DNA of 38,626 nt from Rhodospirillaceae bacterium (GCA_031290545.1 JAITNJ010000044.1:1-38626), one strand, 5' to 3'; positions 15,736-25,758 are shown, counted from the first letter of the stretch. Made by a program: numbers and translations. The notes: a model not told the origin generated them from the sequence alone.

Positions 15736-15881
15736 TCACTAATATTGAAGTGATAACAGATATTATCTTAAATTTAATATTTTAAAACAAAGATCTCAAA
15801 AAATAAATTTTTAGGCGAAATCAGATTACTTTATAAGCTTTATTATAAGTTTCTTTAATACACAAAATTTAGGGAATTGTT

Positions 15882-16697
15882 ATGATTATCTCATCAAATC
15901 TTATGAACGGTAAAAAAGGTCTTGTTATGGGAGTAGCCAATGAGCGATCTATCGCTTGGGGTATTGCCAAAACAGTACATGAACATGGCGCAGAGCTAGC
16001 TTTCACTTTTCAAGACAAAACATTGGAAAAACGAATTCGTCCACTGGCCGAAAGCGTTAATTGTGATTTGATAATTCCTTGTGATGTTACAGACAATTCT
16101 AGTATCGATATTGTTTTTTCCACACTTTCTAAAAAATGGGGGAAATTGGATTTCGTTATTCATGCTATAGCTTATTCTGATAAGAAAGAACTAAGCTGTA
16201 AGTATATCGAAACATCACAAGAAAACTTCAATCAAACTATGTTAATCTCTTGCTATTCATTTACATCGATTGCAAGGAGAGCCGCAACATTAATGACAGA
16301 AGGAGGTAGTCTATTGACATTGACTTATTATGGCTCTGAACGAGTAATGCCACATTACAATGTCATGGGAGTAGCAAAAGCTGCACTTGAGGCTAGTGTT
16401 CGTTATTTGTCAGTAGATTTAGGTAGTAGCAACATTCGTGTCAATGCTCTATCAGCAGGGCCAATCAAAACCTTAGCATCATCTGCAATTGGTGACTTCC
16501 GCTATATTTTAAAATGGAATCAATACAATTCACCATTAAAACGTAATGTAACACTAAAAGATATTGGTAATTCAGGATTATATTTGTTATCTGAATTATC
16601 TAGTGGAGTTTCTGGCGAAATTCATCATGTTGATTGTGGTTATCACGTAGTTGGTATGAAGGATGTTGATGCTCCTGACATTTCTGTCGTAAAGTAA
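15882..16697 (+). CDS. fabI: Enoyl-[acyl-carrier-protein] reductase (NADH)
   Basis: Catalyses the last step of each fatty-acid elongation cycle, reducing trans-2-enoyl-ACP. The 271-residue protein is a short-chain dehydrogenase variant with the FabI start K-G-L-V-M-G-V-A-N-E-R-S-I-A-W-G-I-A, D-V-T-D near residue 67, H-A-I-A-Y-S-D-K, and the FabI-type catalytic Y-N-V-M-G-V-A-K (Tyr-x6-Lys). Also seen: R-V-N-A-L-S-A-G-P-I-K-T-L-A-S and the C-terminal G-E-I-H-H-V-D-C-G-Y-H-V-V-G-M. AGGGA about eight bases upstream of the ATG is a good ribosome-binding site. aroC starts six bases after the stop, so the two form an operon, a pairing seen in other alphaproteobacteria. Confidence 0.97.
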   Translation: MIISSNLMNGKKGLVMGVANERSIAWGIAKTVHEHGAELAFTFQDKTLEKRIRPLAESVNCDLIIPCDVTDNSSIDIVFSTLSKKWGKLDFVIHAIAYSDKKELSCKYIETSQENFNQTMLISCYSFTSIARRAATLMTEGGSLLTLTYYGSERVMPHYNVMGVAKAALEASVRYLSVDLGSSNIRVNALSAGPIKTLASSAIGDFRYILKWNQYNSPLKRNVTLKDIGNSGLYLLSELSSGVSGEIHHVDCGYHVVGMKDVDAPDISVVK

Positions 16698-16703
16698 TAC
16701 TTT

Positions 16704-17789
16704 ATGGCAGGGAGTAGCTTCGGAACTATGTTTCGTTTTACAACTTTTGGTGAAAGTCATGGAACTGCAATAGGTTGTGTGATTGATGGTGTTCCACCTC
16801 GAATTTTACTCAACGAAAATGATATTCAATATTGGCTTGATAGACGTAAACCTGGACAGTCAGATTTTACAACTAAACGAAATGAGACCGATACAGTAAA
16901 AATATTGTCTGGTGTGTTTGAAAATCAGACTACAGGAACTCCAATTGGTCTTTTAATAGATAATATCGATCAACGTTCTAACGATTATTCCAAAATTGCA
17001 GATCAATTTCGCCCAGGTCATGCAGACTATACATATCAAGCAAAATACGGCATTCGTGATTATAGAGGTGGTGGACGTGCATCAGCACGAGAAACCGCAA
17101 TGCGCGTAGCTGCAGGAGCCATAGCTCGCAAAATTCTCAATAGTCTTGTACCTAATGGTATAACTATTCGTGGTGCAATGATTAAATTAGGACCATATTC
17201 TATCGATAGAATTCGCTGGGATTGGAAACAAGTCGAGAATAATCCATTTTGGTGTCCTGATGCTCAAGTAATAAATGAATGGGCTACATATCTTAATTCA
17301 GTATGCAAAAACGGATCTTCAATAGGTGGTGTGGTCGAGGTAGTAGCAGAAAATGTCCCTGTTGGTTTAGGATCTCCAGTTTATGATAAACTAGATGCAG
17401 ATATCGCTAAGGCTCTAATGAGCATTAATGCTGTAAAGGGTGTTGAAATTGGAGATGGATTTGATGTAGTAGCCTTATCTGGAGAAGAAAATGCCGATAC
17501 TATGCATATGTGCAATGATCGTCTTAATTTTCTATCCAATCATGCTGGCGGTATTATTGGTGGTATTTCTACAGGACAAAATATTATTGCGCGCGTAGCA
17601 ATCAAACCAACCAGTTCAATTTCATCAAAACAAATATCTGTTGATTCACATAATCACAATGTAGAAATTTCAACAAATGGTCGCCATGATCCTTGTGTTG
17701 CTATTCGTGGTGTACCGGTAATTGAAGCTATGCTAGCAGTCACATTAGCTGATCACTTATTACGACATCGTGCACAATGCGGACTATAA
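16704..17789 (+). CDS. aroC: Chorismate synthase
   Basis: Converts 5-enolpyruvylshikimate-3-phosphate to chorismate with reduced FMN, the branch point for aromatic amino acids, folate and quinones. The 361-residue length is normal. Signatures: [74 protein letters not shown], and [17 protein letters not shown] near the end. All expected active-site residues appear present. It is translated just after fabI and converges on surA, with 47 bases between stops. Confidence 0.97.
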   Translation: MAGSSFGTMFRFTTFGESHGTAIGCVIDGVPPRILLNENDIQYWLDRRKPGQSDFTTKRNETDTVKILSGVFENQTTGTPIGLLIDNIDQRSNDYSKIADQFRPGHADYTYQAKYGIRDYRGGGRASARETAMRVAAGAIARKILNSLVPNGITIRGAMIKLGPYSIDRIRWDWKQVENNPFWCPDAQVINEWATYLNSVCKNGSSIGGVVEVVAENVPVGLGSPVYDKLDADIAKALMSINAVKGVEIGDGFDVVALSGEENADTMHMCNDRLNFLSNHAGGIIGGISTGQNIIARVAIKPTSSISSKQISVDSHNHNVEISTNGRHDPCVAIRGVPVIEAMLAVTLADHLLRHRAQCGL

Positions 17790-17836
17790 AATATAATTTT
17801 AAATCTTATTTTTAAAAACCATATATTTAACTTCAC

Positions 17837-19084
17837 TTATATGCGAATATCAATAATAGCATCTCGACGCAAATTATACATTCGTTGTTTCATTATGAGA
17901 AATAATTGCTCTTCCTCGAGTTTAGATCGAATATTATTACGTAACTGTAATTCATCTTTCATATCCATACGATCGCAAATGACGAACATATTTCTATAAT
18001 CTCCACTATCAATAGATGAGCTAAGTTTCTTAAGCGTTAGATTTGGAATTAATTCAAAAATTGATGATGGAATTTCAGAATGTTTAATACTCTTATTAAT
18101 TGTACATTCAGCAATATTAACTGTTTTTTTGATCATTTTTTTATAATCGTCACAGTTCTTACCAGATGTGATTGCATTATTAATTAAATTAATTTGTGCA
18201 TTACGATCAATCTCATTTGATCCAGATAATATTGGTAATTTAATCATCATGATATCATAAATTGGTTCATTTTTTTCATTTTTGCTAATCACTCGTTTAT
18301 CATGCATCAATAAAATATGATAACCATCATTCATTAAAATCGGTTTCGATATTTCACCCTTTTTTAACTTACTCAATGCTAATGATAATTCATTTTCCAA
18401 TAAAACTTCATTTACCCAGCCTAAATTACCGTTATTTGTACCAATCCTACTAAATTGTTTGGATAGTTCAGAAAAAGAAGCCCCTTGATGCAATTGTTCT
18501 ACTAAACTAGCAGCAAGAACTTTGGCATCACTTTGTTGTTTTTCTATAAAAATCTCAGAAATTAAATACTCTGATTTATTTTTAGATTTCAACTTTGATA
18601 AATGATTATCAATTTCTACTTCACCAATGTGTAGATATTTAACAAGATCATTACGTACTATTTGCCCCCAACTTAACTCAACATTGATCTGACGGCGTAG
18701 TGTTTCTAATTCAATACCTTTACTTTTTAATAAAAGCTCAAATGAATTAGGCAACATTCCATTCTTCTTTTCAAGATCAATTACTGCTGATGCAATTTCT
18801 TCTTTAGTAATACTTATTTTTAGACGCTTTGCTTCTTGCATTTTTAAACAATCGTCGATCGCGTTACGTAGCACATTTGAGCCAATCTTATTACGTGATT
18901 TTTTAGTATCTGGTAAATCTAACATGACCAATGTTAGAAGCATTTGCTGTTCAAAATCATGCAATGAAACAATGTCATCATTTACAACAATAGCAATTCT
19001 TTCTGTTTCTCTAGCTGTAAGTAAAGAAACATTACACAGTAATAAAAGAACCAATACAAAAAAAGATCTGAAAAATATCATCAT
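17837..19084 (-). CDS. surA: Periplasmic chaperone/peptidyl-prolyl isomerase SurA
   Basis: Escorts unfolded outer-membrane proteins, LptD among them, through the periplasm. The 415-residue protein has a hydrophobic signal sequence (F-F-V-L-V-L-L-L-L-C-N-V-S), a SurA N-terminal chaperone domain (I-A-I-V-V-N-D-D-I-V-S-L-H-D-F to about residue 170), and one recognisable parvulin domain (about 170-265: E-I-F-I, G-A-S-F-S-E-L-S-K-Q-F-S, N-N-G-N-L-G-W-V, D-G-Y-H-I-L-L-M-H-D). A second, diverged region follows in place of a clear second parvulin. An in-frame TTG at 19090 exists; ATG 19084 is preferred, with an adjacent ATG. It lies nine bases after lptD, the usual alphaproteobacterial order. Confidence 0.92.
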   Translation of the reverse strand: MMIFFRSFFVLVLLLLCNVSLLTARETERIAIVVNDDIVSLHDFEQQMLLTLVMLDLPDTKKSRNKIGSNVLRNAIDDCLKMQEAKRLKISITKEEIASAVIDLEKKNGMLPNSFELLLKSKGIELETLRRQINVELSWGQIVRNDLVKYLHIGEVEIDNHLSKLKSKNKSEYLISEIFIEKQQSDAKVLAASLVEQLHQGASFSELSKQFSRIGTNNGNLGWVNEVLLENELSLALSKLKKGEISKPILMNDGYHILLMHDKRVISKNEKNEPIYDIMMIKLPILSGSNEIDRNAQINLINNAITSGKNCDDYKKMIKKTVNIAECTINKSIKHSEIPSSIFELIPNLTLKKLSSSIDSGDYRNMFVICDRMDMKDELQLRNNIRSKLEEEQLFLIMKQRMYNLRRDAIIDIRI

Positions 19085-19093
19085 GATCAATAT

Positions 19094-21373
19094 TTATGCA
19101 TGCACGTTAAATTTAGCTAGTGTCTTAAAATTTAATTGAAACATAACACAGTATCCCATCCTAACATTATTAATAGTAACACGATTCGAACCAACATCAG
19201 TTATAGCTGAAAAACATTCGTCTTCATAAATTAATCGAACTCCAGTATTTATTGATGAAGATATTTTATATTTAGCACCAATGTTCTGTGTTGTATAGAA
19301 CTGTCCTGACCAATAGTTAGATATTTTTTTTGATAAAATCCCGTTTATCTGTTCTCGTTCTTTCTCATTAATATAATTATTATAACGATTAGAAAAAACA
19401 TAGCTAGTTTGAAGATTAAATGATTGTGGTCCAATAGAAGCAATCAACTCACAGTGTCGAAGTTTCATGTTAGTTTTATCTAACTTGAATCCATAATGCA
19501 TCGAAAAATTGGATACTGGCAAAATACCAACCTGACCAACAATATCTGAAAAATTATGATCAATTTCAGAATTTTTATAAAATCTTTTTTCTGGATGAAC
19601 TTGATATAATTGACCAAGTACAAAATTTGCAGATCCAAATCCATGATTTGCAATAGTATATTGTCCGCCATAAGCAACTTTTGGTCCAGTCAGATCATAA
19701 TTTGATCCGATTCCTGAAAGTGGTTTAAAAATATTTGTATTATCTAATTCAAAATTACTGTCTTCATTGAAAGTTTTAAAATTTCTAGTTTTTAAATTCC
19801 TATTTGGACTTATAGTAGCTACTATGATCGGTGACAGTATTTGTGAAGATAATTCATCAACTTTGGTAAATGGATACTGCAAATCTAATAATCCAATTGG
19901 AATAACACTGCCACTATTAATTTGCTTTTTATTATTTGTAATAACATGATCGCTATTATAGACATCAGTTCGTAGTATTGTGCTAAGTTTATAGATCACA
20001 CCATTAGGTGATGTATGTGGTAAATTCCACGCGGTTACCACATTGATATTTCGACTATTAACACCTTTTTCACGAGTAACAGCCATGGAACGTATGTCAA
20101 AATTCCAGTAACTTCCAGTTCTACTAGGATCTCCAACATGACTATAAGTAATCAGGGGAAGCACTGTCGGTGCGCTCATTGTCGTTATATCAAAAGGTGC
20201 AATTATACTCTGAAATGAATACGCCTCTATTCCGGCATAGTCACGATAACTTAAATATTCTAAATATGGATGAATTGTCATATATGGTTGTAATGGTCGA
20301 TAATCGAATATTGGTAAATAATATCGATTAGATGCCCTTTGAATAGTATATCCAGATCGCCATGTATTATTTAAATCAAAACGCGAATAAGCATCAATAT
20401 GCCATCCGATCGTATTTTTCTTTTCAACAGCAGATTTTTGTATATTGGCTACGCTGATTCCTGTACTAGTACAACCATGATTATTGCGCCAACGATGTTT
20501 GATGGCTAATTGTTCGTAATTCTTTTTTTTATTTTGACTATACATAGGTGTTAAAACAATATCTTGATGAGAATTGATTACATAAAAATATGGGATACGT
20601 ATACCGGTACCAATAACATTATTACTAATGAACGTTGGGTATAATATACCACTTTTACTATTTATCGTATGATCAACATGAGATAAATATGGTGTATAAG
20701 CAATTGGAACACCTCCAAATTCCAACCAAGCATCATCGTATTCAATTATATGTTCTTTATCATTATGAGTAATACGATTTGCCTTGACCTGCCAAAGCGG
20801 TGGCTTACCGATATCATTGCTACAAAGATTACAAATAGTGTAAACACCTTTATCAAAAACGCTACGATCGCTAGCTATATAGTTGCCAGCATTAGCTGCG
20901 ATTCGTGCATTATTTGACATAAGTACGCGGATTCTCTTTGCTACTACATTTTTCATATCACCAGTCAATTCAACATAGTCAGCAAAAACTACATCACCAG
21001 TCTTTTCAGTTATGCTAACATTTCCAGTAGCTGTAATAATATCTAACTTCAAATTATACGATATGACATCGGCCAGAAGAATATTTCCGTCATGATCAAT
21101 TTCAACATGACCGCGAGCAGTCACTGTATTGAAATCACGATCATGAACAATTTGATCGGCAATAATTAGATTAGATTGATTCGTAAATTTGTTCCAAGAT
21201 TTTATATCTTTAGTAATTGAATTTTGAAAATTAATAGGTTTTTCAAACAAAACATCACTATTAATTGTTTGATCATCAAGTGTAGTTTGTTCGGCATTAA
21301 CTGATAGGCTTAAAATAATAAAAACAATCGTAAATATACTCAATGAAAAGCAACATTGCATTGCATTACTCAT
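19094..21373 (-). CDS. lptD: LPS-assembly protein LptD
   Basis: Outer-membrane beta-barrel that inserts lipopolysaccharide into the outer leaflet as the endpoint of the Lpt bridge. The 759-residue protein has a signal peptide (cleavage near V-N-A-E), an OstA/LptA-like beta-jellyroll at about residues 65-165 (repeats of T-A-R-G-H-V-E-I, I-T-A-T-G-N-V-S-I), then the barrel beginning I-P-Y-F-Y-V-I-N-S-H-Q-D-I-V-L-T-P. Cys181 and Cys184 (I-C-N-L-C) form the close pair typical of alphaproteobacterial LptD and may take part in the disulfide needed for function. The start overlaps the lptF stop by eight bases and surA follows immediately. Slightly shorter than many homologues but apparently complete. 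Confidence 0.94.
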   Translation of the reverse strand: MSNAMQCCFSLSIFTIVFIILSLSVNAEQTTLDDQTINSDVLFEKPINFQNSITKDIKSWNKFTNQSNLIIADQIVHDRDFNTVTARGHVEIDHDGNILLADVISYNLKLDIITATGNVSITEKTGDVVFADYVELTGDMKNVVAKRIRVLMSNNARIAANAGNYIASDRSVFDKGVYTICNLCSNDIGKPPLWQVKANRITHNDKEHIIEYDDAWLEFGGVPIAYTPYLSHVDHTINSKSGILYPTFISNNVIGTGIRIPYFYVINSHQDIVLTPMYSQNKKKNYEQLAIKHRWRNNHGCTSTGISVANIQKSAVEKKNTIGWHIDAYSRFDLNNTWRSGYTIQRASNRYYLPIFDYRPLQPYMTIHPYLEYLSYRDYAGIEAYSFQSIIAPFDITTMSAPTVLPLITYSHVGDPSRTGSYWNFDIRSMAVTREKGVNSRNINVVTAWNLPHTSPNGVIYKLSTILRTDVYNSDHVITNNKKQINSGSVIPIGLLDLQYPFTKVDELSSQILSPIIVATISPNRNLKTRNFKTFNEDSNFELDNTNIFKPLSGIGSNYDLTGPKVAYGGQYTIANHGFGSANFVLGQLYQVHPEKRFYKNSEIDHNFSDIVGQVGILPVSNFSMHYGFKLDKTNMKLRHCELIASIGPQSFNLQTSYVFSNRYNNYINEKEREQINGILSKKISNYWSGQFYTTQNIGAKYKISSSINTGVRLIYEDECFSAITDVGSNRVTINNVRMGYCVMFQLNFKTLAKFNVHA

Positions 21374-22481
21374 CTATATTTACAAAAGAAGGTGCCTTTT
21401 TGAATGACGGTATTAAAAGAACCAAAACACCAATAAATGATAGAAATAAAGGAAACAAATAAATAAATGGAACTAAAGATAAATATCTCTGATTCATATT
21501 AAGAATGATTAACGCAACAATTTCTATCAAGATCATCAAAATAACCGCCAAAATCAATCTATTAATTTGACCTTTATGATTAATAGATTTGAATAAAAGA
21601 CAGGTTAATGCCAATATAACGAAAGTAAAATTGTAAAGTGGTGATGCTAATCTTTGATGCCCTTCAGTACGAAATTGACGAAATTTAATCGATCCAACTT
21701 GTTCTTCAGTAACAGATAAAAGCTCTTTAATTGATTTTCCCATTACATTGCTTGATCGTTTTTCATTTTTATTCATAGACTCATCAAATTCCAAAGCATA
21801 CTTATCAAAGTATAATACAGACAGGCGATCAGATCCACGTGTCACCTCTTGTTTAATACCATTAATCATCATGAGCTTTAAAGTGTCATTATCAGTTTTG
21901 ACAAGTATTCCTGATTTAGACATCATAGTAATAGTATTTAATGAATTACGACTATCATAAACAATAATATCAGACATTTCGTCGTTCGAACTACGATTCT
22001 TTATATAGATCGTCAATCCTGTGCCTATTTGATTGAATCGCCCTTCCTGTATTATATTGCTTACATTTGAATTAAGTGACCATCGTAACTTGTGAAATTT
22101 TTCAAACACATGTGGAACTACCCAAATATTAAGAATAAGACCAAGTAACGTACTAATCGTAGCAAGAATCAAGGCAGGCTGTGCTATTGTCCAATAACTA
22201 AATCCTGTAGATTGTAATACAATTATTTCTTGATCATTAATCAACTTGTTATAAATAAATAGAACTACGATAAACAACGTTATTGGCAAAATAACAGTCA
22301 AAACGCTTGGCATAATAAAAAAGATTAATTCAAAAAAAATAATTACAGACGTTCTATTACTGACAGCTAATTCAATAAATCGTAACGACTGTGCCAACCC
22401 CATGATCACGGTTAAGCCACTGACGACAAATAACGTACTAACAACAAGTGAATGTAAAATGTATCGAACAATCAATAGCAT
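21366..22481 (-). CDS. lptF: LPS export ABC transporter permease LptF
   Basis: Inner-membrane half of the LptB2FG exporter that extracts lipopolysaccharide from the inner membrane. The 371-residue protein has three N-terminal transmembrane segments (about 10-33, 52-75, 100-123), a periplasmic beta-jellyroll (about 140-265), and three C-terminal segments (about 285-355), as in the YjgP/YjgQ family. The segment E-G-H-Q-R-L-A-S-P-L-Y-N-F before the fourth helix and its place before lptD favour LptF over LptG. Normally lptG lies between lptF and lptD; here the two overlap by eight bases, so no LptG is encoded at this site. LptB is also not in the window. Confidence 0.9.
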   Translation of the reverse strand: MLLIVRYILHSLVVSTLFVVSGLTVIMGLAQSLRFIELAVSNRTSVIIFFELIFFIMPSVLTVILPITLFIVVLFIYNKLINDQEIIVLQSTGFSYWTIAQPALILATISTLLGLILNIWVVPHVFEKFHKLRWSLNSNVSNIIQEGRFNQIGTGLTIYIKNRSSNDEMSDIIVYDSRNSLNTITMMSKSGILVKTDNDTLKLMMINGIKQEVTRGSDRLSVLYFDKYALEFDESMNKNEKRSSNVMGKSIKELLSVTEEQVGSIKFRQFRTEGHQRLASPLYNFTFVILALTCLLFKSINHKGQINRLILAVILMILIEIVALIILNMNQRYLSLVPFIYLFPLFLSFIGVLVLLIPSFKKAPSFVNIDE

Positions 22482-22515
22482 TTACGATCTTTATTATGAA
22501 TAAGTAAAAATTTGA

Positions 22516-23925
22516 TTATTTAAAAATTTTTCCAGGATTCATTAATCCATTAGGATCAATAGAAGCCTTGATTCGTTTCATTAATGCCAATGCTAATGGT
22601 GCCTTATAATACTCTAATTCTTTTCTTTTAAGTTGACCAATTCCATGTTCAGCACTGATCGATCCATTCATCTTTATCACAAGATCATGAACAATTCTGT
22701 TCATTCGATCCCATTGGGAAAGGTAGCTTTTTCTATCAGCTCCAATTGGTTGGCTAAGATTGAAGTGAATATTGCCATCACCAACATGACCAAAAGCAAC
22801 AACTCTAATTCCTGCCATTGCTGTTTCTACAGCAAGACTGGCCTGTCTGATAAAATCTGGAACAACTGAAATAGGAACTGATACATCATGTTTTATACTA
22901 CCACCTTCGCTTTTTTGTGCCTCCGGAATGCTTTCGCGAATATGCCATAGTGCACGTTGTTGTTTATATGAAGAAGCAATTACAGCGTCTGCGATATAAC
23001 CTTTCTCAATGGCAAAACTAAGCAGATTATTAAATCTATCACTAAGACATTCGTCATCCCGTGAAGATGATAATTCAATCAAAATATACCAATCATAATG
23101 CTCAACAAATGGATCAATAACATCTTGTGTATGAGCTATTGTCATATCTAAACAAATACGCGAAATCAATTCGAATGCACTAATTTGATCATTAGAAAAT
23201 ACGCGAAATTGCGAAAATAAAGAAATCACTGCATCAAGACTACTTAACGCACAAAACGCTGTTTGAATATCTCTTGGTTTTGGAAATAACTTAAGTACTG
23301 CAGCAGTGATAACACCTAACGTTCCTTCGCTACCAACGAATAGTTGTTTGAGATCATATCCAGTATTATCCTTACGTAAGCCTAGTAGACCATCCCAAAT
23401 TTCACCATCTGGCAAAATAACCTCTAGACCCATCACAAGATCACGAGCATTGCCATAACGTAAAACACCTACACCACCAGCATTAGTAGAAATAATACCG
23501 CCGATCTGCGCACTTCCTTCTGATGGAAAACTCAAAGGAAACAGACATTCAACATCACTTGCTACCTTTTGAATCGTCTCTAGAACAACACCAGAATCAA
23601 CTGTAATTGTAAAATTAATCGGATCTATAGCACGAATTTTGTTGAGTCGTGACAAACTTAGAATAATTTCAGTGCCAGAACTTGGTATTGCACCTCCACA
23701 CAAACCTGTATTACCACCTTGTGGCACAATGCCAACGTTTTGTGAAGCACAAAGACGAACTACAGAAGAGATTTCAGATACAGAACTCGGACAAACAACT
23801 GCAATAGAACGTCCATGAAAAATTCCTCTTTCTTCTTCCAAATAAGGAAACATTTCAGAAGAATCTGTTATTATCCCATGTTTTCCGACGATATCAATCA
23901 TGTACATTAAAAAATCTTTAGCCAT
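22516..23925 (-). CDS. FAD-linked 2-hydroxyacid dehydrogenase (GlcD/D-lactate dehydrogenase family)
   Basis: A 469-residue flavoprotein likely oxidising a D-2-hydroxyacid (D-2-hydroxyglutarate, D-lactate or glycolate) to the 2-oxoacid. The N-terminal PCMH-type FAD domain shows V-C-P-S-S-V-S-E-I, P-Q-G-G-N-T-G-L-C-G-G, S-T-N-A-G-G-V-G-V-L-R-Y-G, D-N-T-G-Y-D-L, and F-V-G-S-E-G-T-L-G-V-I-T. The C-terminal substrate domain has F-G-H-V-G-D-G-N-I-H-F-N, I-S-A-E-H-G-I-G, and M-N-P-G-K-I. The single-chain form without GlcE/GlcF favours the D-2-hydroxyglutarate or D-lactate type. It is 23 bases from sua5 and 34 from lptF in a long same-strand run. Confidence 0.9.
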   Translation of the reverse strand: MAKDFLMYMIDIVGKHGIITDSSEMFPYLEEERGIFHGRSIAVVCPSSVSEISSVVRLCASQNVGIVPQGGNTGLCGGAIPSSGTEIILSLSRLNKIRAIDPINFTITVDSGVVLETIQKVASDVECLFPLSFPSEGSAQIGGIISTNAGGVGVLRYGNARDLVMGLEVILPDGEIWDGLLGLRKDNTGYDLKQLFVGSEGTLGVITAAVLKLFPKPRDIQTAFCALSSLDAVISLFSQFRVFSNDQISAFELISRICLDMTIAHTQDVIDPFVEHYDWYILIELSSSRDDECLSDRFNNLLSFAIEKGYIADAVIASSYKQQRALWHIRESIPEAQKSEGGSIKHDVSVPISVVPDFIRQASLAVETAMAGIRVVAFGHVGDGNIHFNLSQPIGADRKSYLSQWDRMNRIVHDLVIKMNGSISAEHGIGQLKRKELEYYKAPLALALMKRIKASIDPNGLMNPGKIFK

Positions 23926-23948
23926 AATTTTCTATCATTTCATTTTAT

Positions 23949-24887
23949 TTAATTATCATCAATTTTTTTAATACCGCGCCGTAATCTATCATTGATTGCA
24001 AACCCGAGACCACCTTCAGGAATTGGCATGACAGCAATTGCAATATATTTATTACTATCAAGCTCACGAAGCATGGAAAATAAATTAGTAGCAGCTTCAG
24101 TCAAATCTCCTGAAACACTGAGATTTAATTGAGATTTTGTTGTAGGACCAAATGCCAACAACGCTTCACCCACACGTGGAGTTATAACATTCATACGAAT
24201 AGGCAGTGATGGTATATAATCATCGTATTTTAAAGAAGAATTCATTTGATCATAATCTGAAATCTCTATTATTCCTAATATGTCTTTTAGGGCTTCAAGT
24301 GTAACACCACCAGGGCGCAATAAAGTCGGTACTTTTGTAGAAAGATCTATTACAGTAGATTCGATACCAACACGACAAGAGCCACCGTCAAGAATCATAT
24401 CTAAATTACAAATTAAGCTTTCAACTACATGCTGTGCCGTAGTTGGACTAATATGTCCAGAAACGTTTGCACTAGGGGCGACAATTGGGATGTTTACAAT
24501 TTTCAACAGAGCTAATGCAACTTTGTGATTCGGAACACGAACTGCAATGTTATTTGATCCAGCAGAAACAAGTGATGAAATTGATGATCTATCTTTACTA
24601 GGTAACACCATAGTTAATGGACCAGGCCAAAACTGCATTGCCAGTTTTTTAGCAAGATCGCTTATAATAACAATTTTTTTAAAAGCATTAATGCTTGAAC
24701 CATGCACAATTAATGGTTTAAAAGATGGCCGATTCTTTACAGAAAAAATTTTAGCAACTGTATTATCATTGGTAGCATCGCCACCTAATCCATAAACAGT
24801 TTCTGTGGGAAATGCAACCAATGCGCCAGAACGCAATAGATTTGCAGCCTCGAGAATTGCGACAGCAGTAGGATTTGTAATATGCAT
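23949..24887 (-). CDS. sua5: Threonylcarbamoyl-AMP synthase, two-domain Sua5 type
   Basis: Makes L-threonylcarbamoyladenylate from threonine, bicarbonate and ATP, the first step of the t6A37 modification of ANN-decoding tRNAs. In the 312-residue protein the YrdC-like domain covers about residues 10-195 with F-P-T-E-T-V-Y-G-L-G-G-D-A, K-N-R-P-S-F-K-P-L (KxR-type nucleotide site), G-P-L-T-M-V-L, R-V-P-N-H, and A-P-S-A-N-V-S-G. A linker is followed by a short C-terminal Sua5 domain (about 230-312: P-R-V-G-E-A-L-L-A-F-G, ending N-D-R-L-R-R-G). The start is ATG 24887, with a GGGG run just upstream on the minus strand. It sits 65 bases after the cysQ-type gene. Confidence 0.94.
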   Translation of the reverse strand: MHITNPTAVAILEAANLLRSGALVAFPTETVYGLGGDATNDNTVAKIFSVKNRPSFKPLIVHGSSINAFKKIVIISDLAKKLAMQFWPGPLTMVLPSKDRSSISSLVSAGSNNIAVRVPNHKVALALLKIVNIPIVAPSANVSGHISPTTAQHVVESLICNLDMILDGGSCRVGIESTVIDLSTKVPTLLRPGGVTLEALKDILGIIEISDYDQMNSSLKYDDYIPSLPIRMNVITPRVGEALLAFGPTTKSQLNLSVSGDLTEAATNLFSMLRELDSNKYIAIAVMPIPEGGLGFAINDRLRRGIKKIDDN

Positions 24888-24952
24888 GCATTGCCCCGAA
24901 TTTCAACATAGTAAATAAACATGCTAAACCATAAAATAGAGCATACAAACTT

Positions 24953-25744
24953 TTAATTTAAATTACAGATATATGATGTAGGAATTCCACAAGCAACAAA
25001 TGGTGGGTTATTAAATTTTGGCTTACCATAAAAAAGTTGCGCACCATCAAATAAACAAATACTACCACCAGCAGCTTTAAGAATGGCATGCGCTGCAGCA
25101 GTATCCCATTCCATAGTTTGTCCAAACCTCGGATATAGATCTGCTTTTCCCATTGCAATCAGTGCAAATTTCAAAGAACTACCAAGATTAAGAATTTTTG
25201 TAACATTAAATTGTTTTATAAAATTATCAAATTTATTTGAATCATGAAAATCTCTGCTAGAAAGTACAGTTATTCCGTTACATGGTACAGATCGACAGGA
25301 AATAACTGTTGATAATCCTTTCTGTTCTTCAAGTGTGGCACTGCCAGGAATGCCAGAAAACAAGAGATCAAAAATTGGAACATATAAAACGCCAAGACAT
25401 GGCTCTCCATCCCAGATCAAACCAATATTAATTGTAAATTCATTACTATGCTTAATAAATTCATTAGTTCCATCTAATGGATCAACTAGCCAAAATCTAC
25501 CATCAGACACATCAACTTTCATTCCTCTTGACATAGATTCTTCTGAAACTATCGGAATATCTGGAATAATATGAGATAAGGCATTAATAATTATAGCTTC
25601 AGAACACAAATCAGCTTCAGTAATAAAAGATTCATCACTCTTTTTAGAAATTAAAAAATCTCTATTATAAATATCAATAACAGCAGCACCAGCATCACGA
25701 ATTAAAGATTTTACATAAGGAAGTATTCGGCAACAATCAATCAC
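24953..25744 (-). CDS. cysQ: 3'(2'),5'-bisphosphate nucleotidase / inositol-phosphatase family (CysQ-like)
   Basis: A 263-residue Mg-dependent, Li-sensitive-type phosphatase, probably hydrolysing 3'-phosphoadenosine 5'-phosphate to AMP. Family metal-binding motifs are present: E-E (68-69) in V-S-E-E-S, D-P-L-D-G-T at 88-93, and W-D-T-A-A-A-H-A-I-L in the C-terminal half. The D-E-S-F-I-T-E-A-D start and L-D-G-T-N-E-F-I fit CysQ better than inositol monophosphatase, but substrate cannot be fixed from sequence. The start is GTG at 25744, 14 bases after the CoA-transferase stop, so coupling is likely. Confidence 0.88.
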   Translation of the reverse strand: MIDCCRILPYVKSLIRDAGAAVIDIYNRDFLISKKSDESFITEADLCSEAIIINALSHIIPDIPIVSEESMSRGMKVDVSDGRFWLVDPLDGTNEFIKHSNEFTINIGLIWDGEPCLGVLYVPIFDLLFSGIPGSATLEEQKGLSTVISCRSVPCNGITVLSSRDFHDSNKFDNFIKQFNVTKILNLGSSLKFALIAMGKADLYPRFGQTMEWDTAAAHAILKAAGGSICLFDGAQLFYGKPKFNNPPFVACGIPTSYICNLN

Positions 25745-25758
25745 AAAAGAAACATCTT

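Larger units (their letters stand above)
15404..15881. other. Divergent region between pdxH and fabI with structured fabI leader
   Basis: About 480 bases without a gene. A plausible sigma70 promoter facing fabI lies at 15628-15656, which would leave a leader of over 200 bases. That leader contains several potential hairpins, the longest at 15714-15735. The pdxH promoter must also be here but was not identified. Confidence 0.5.
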
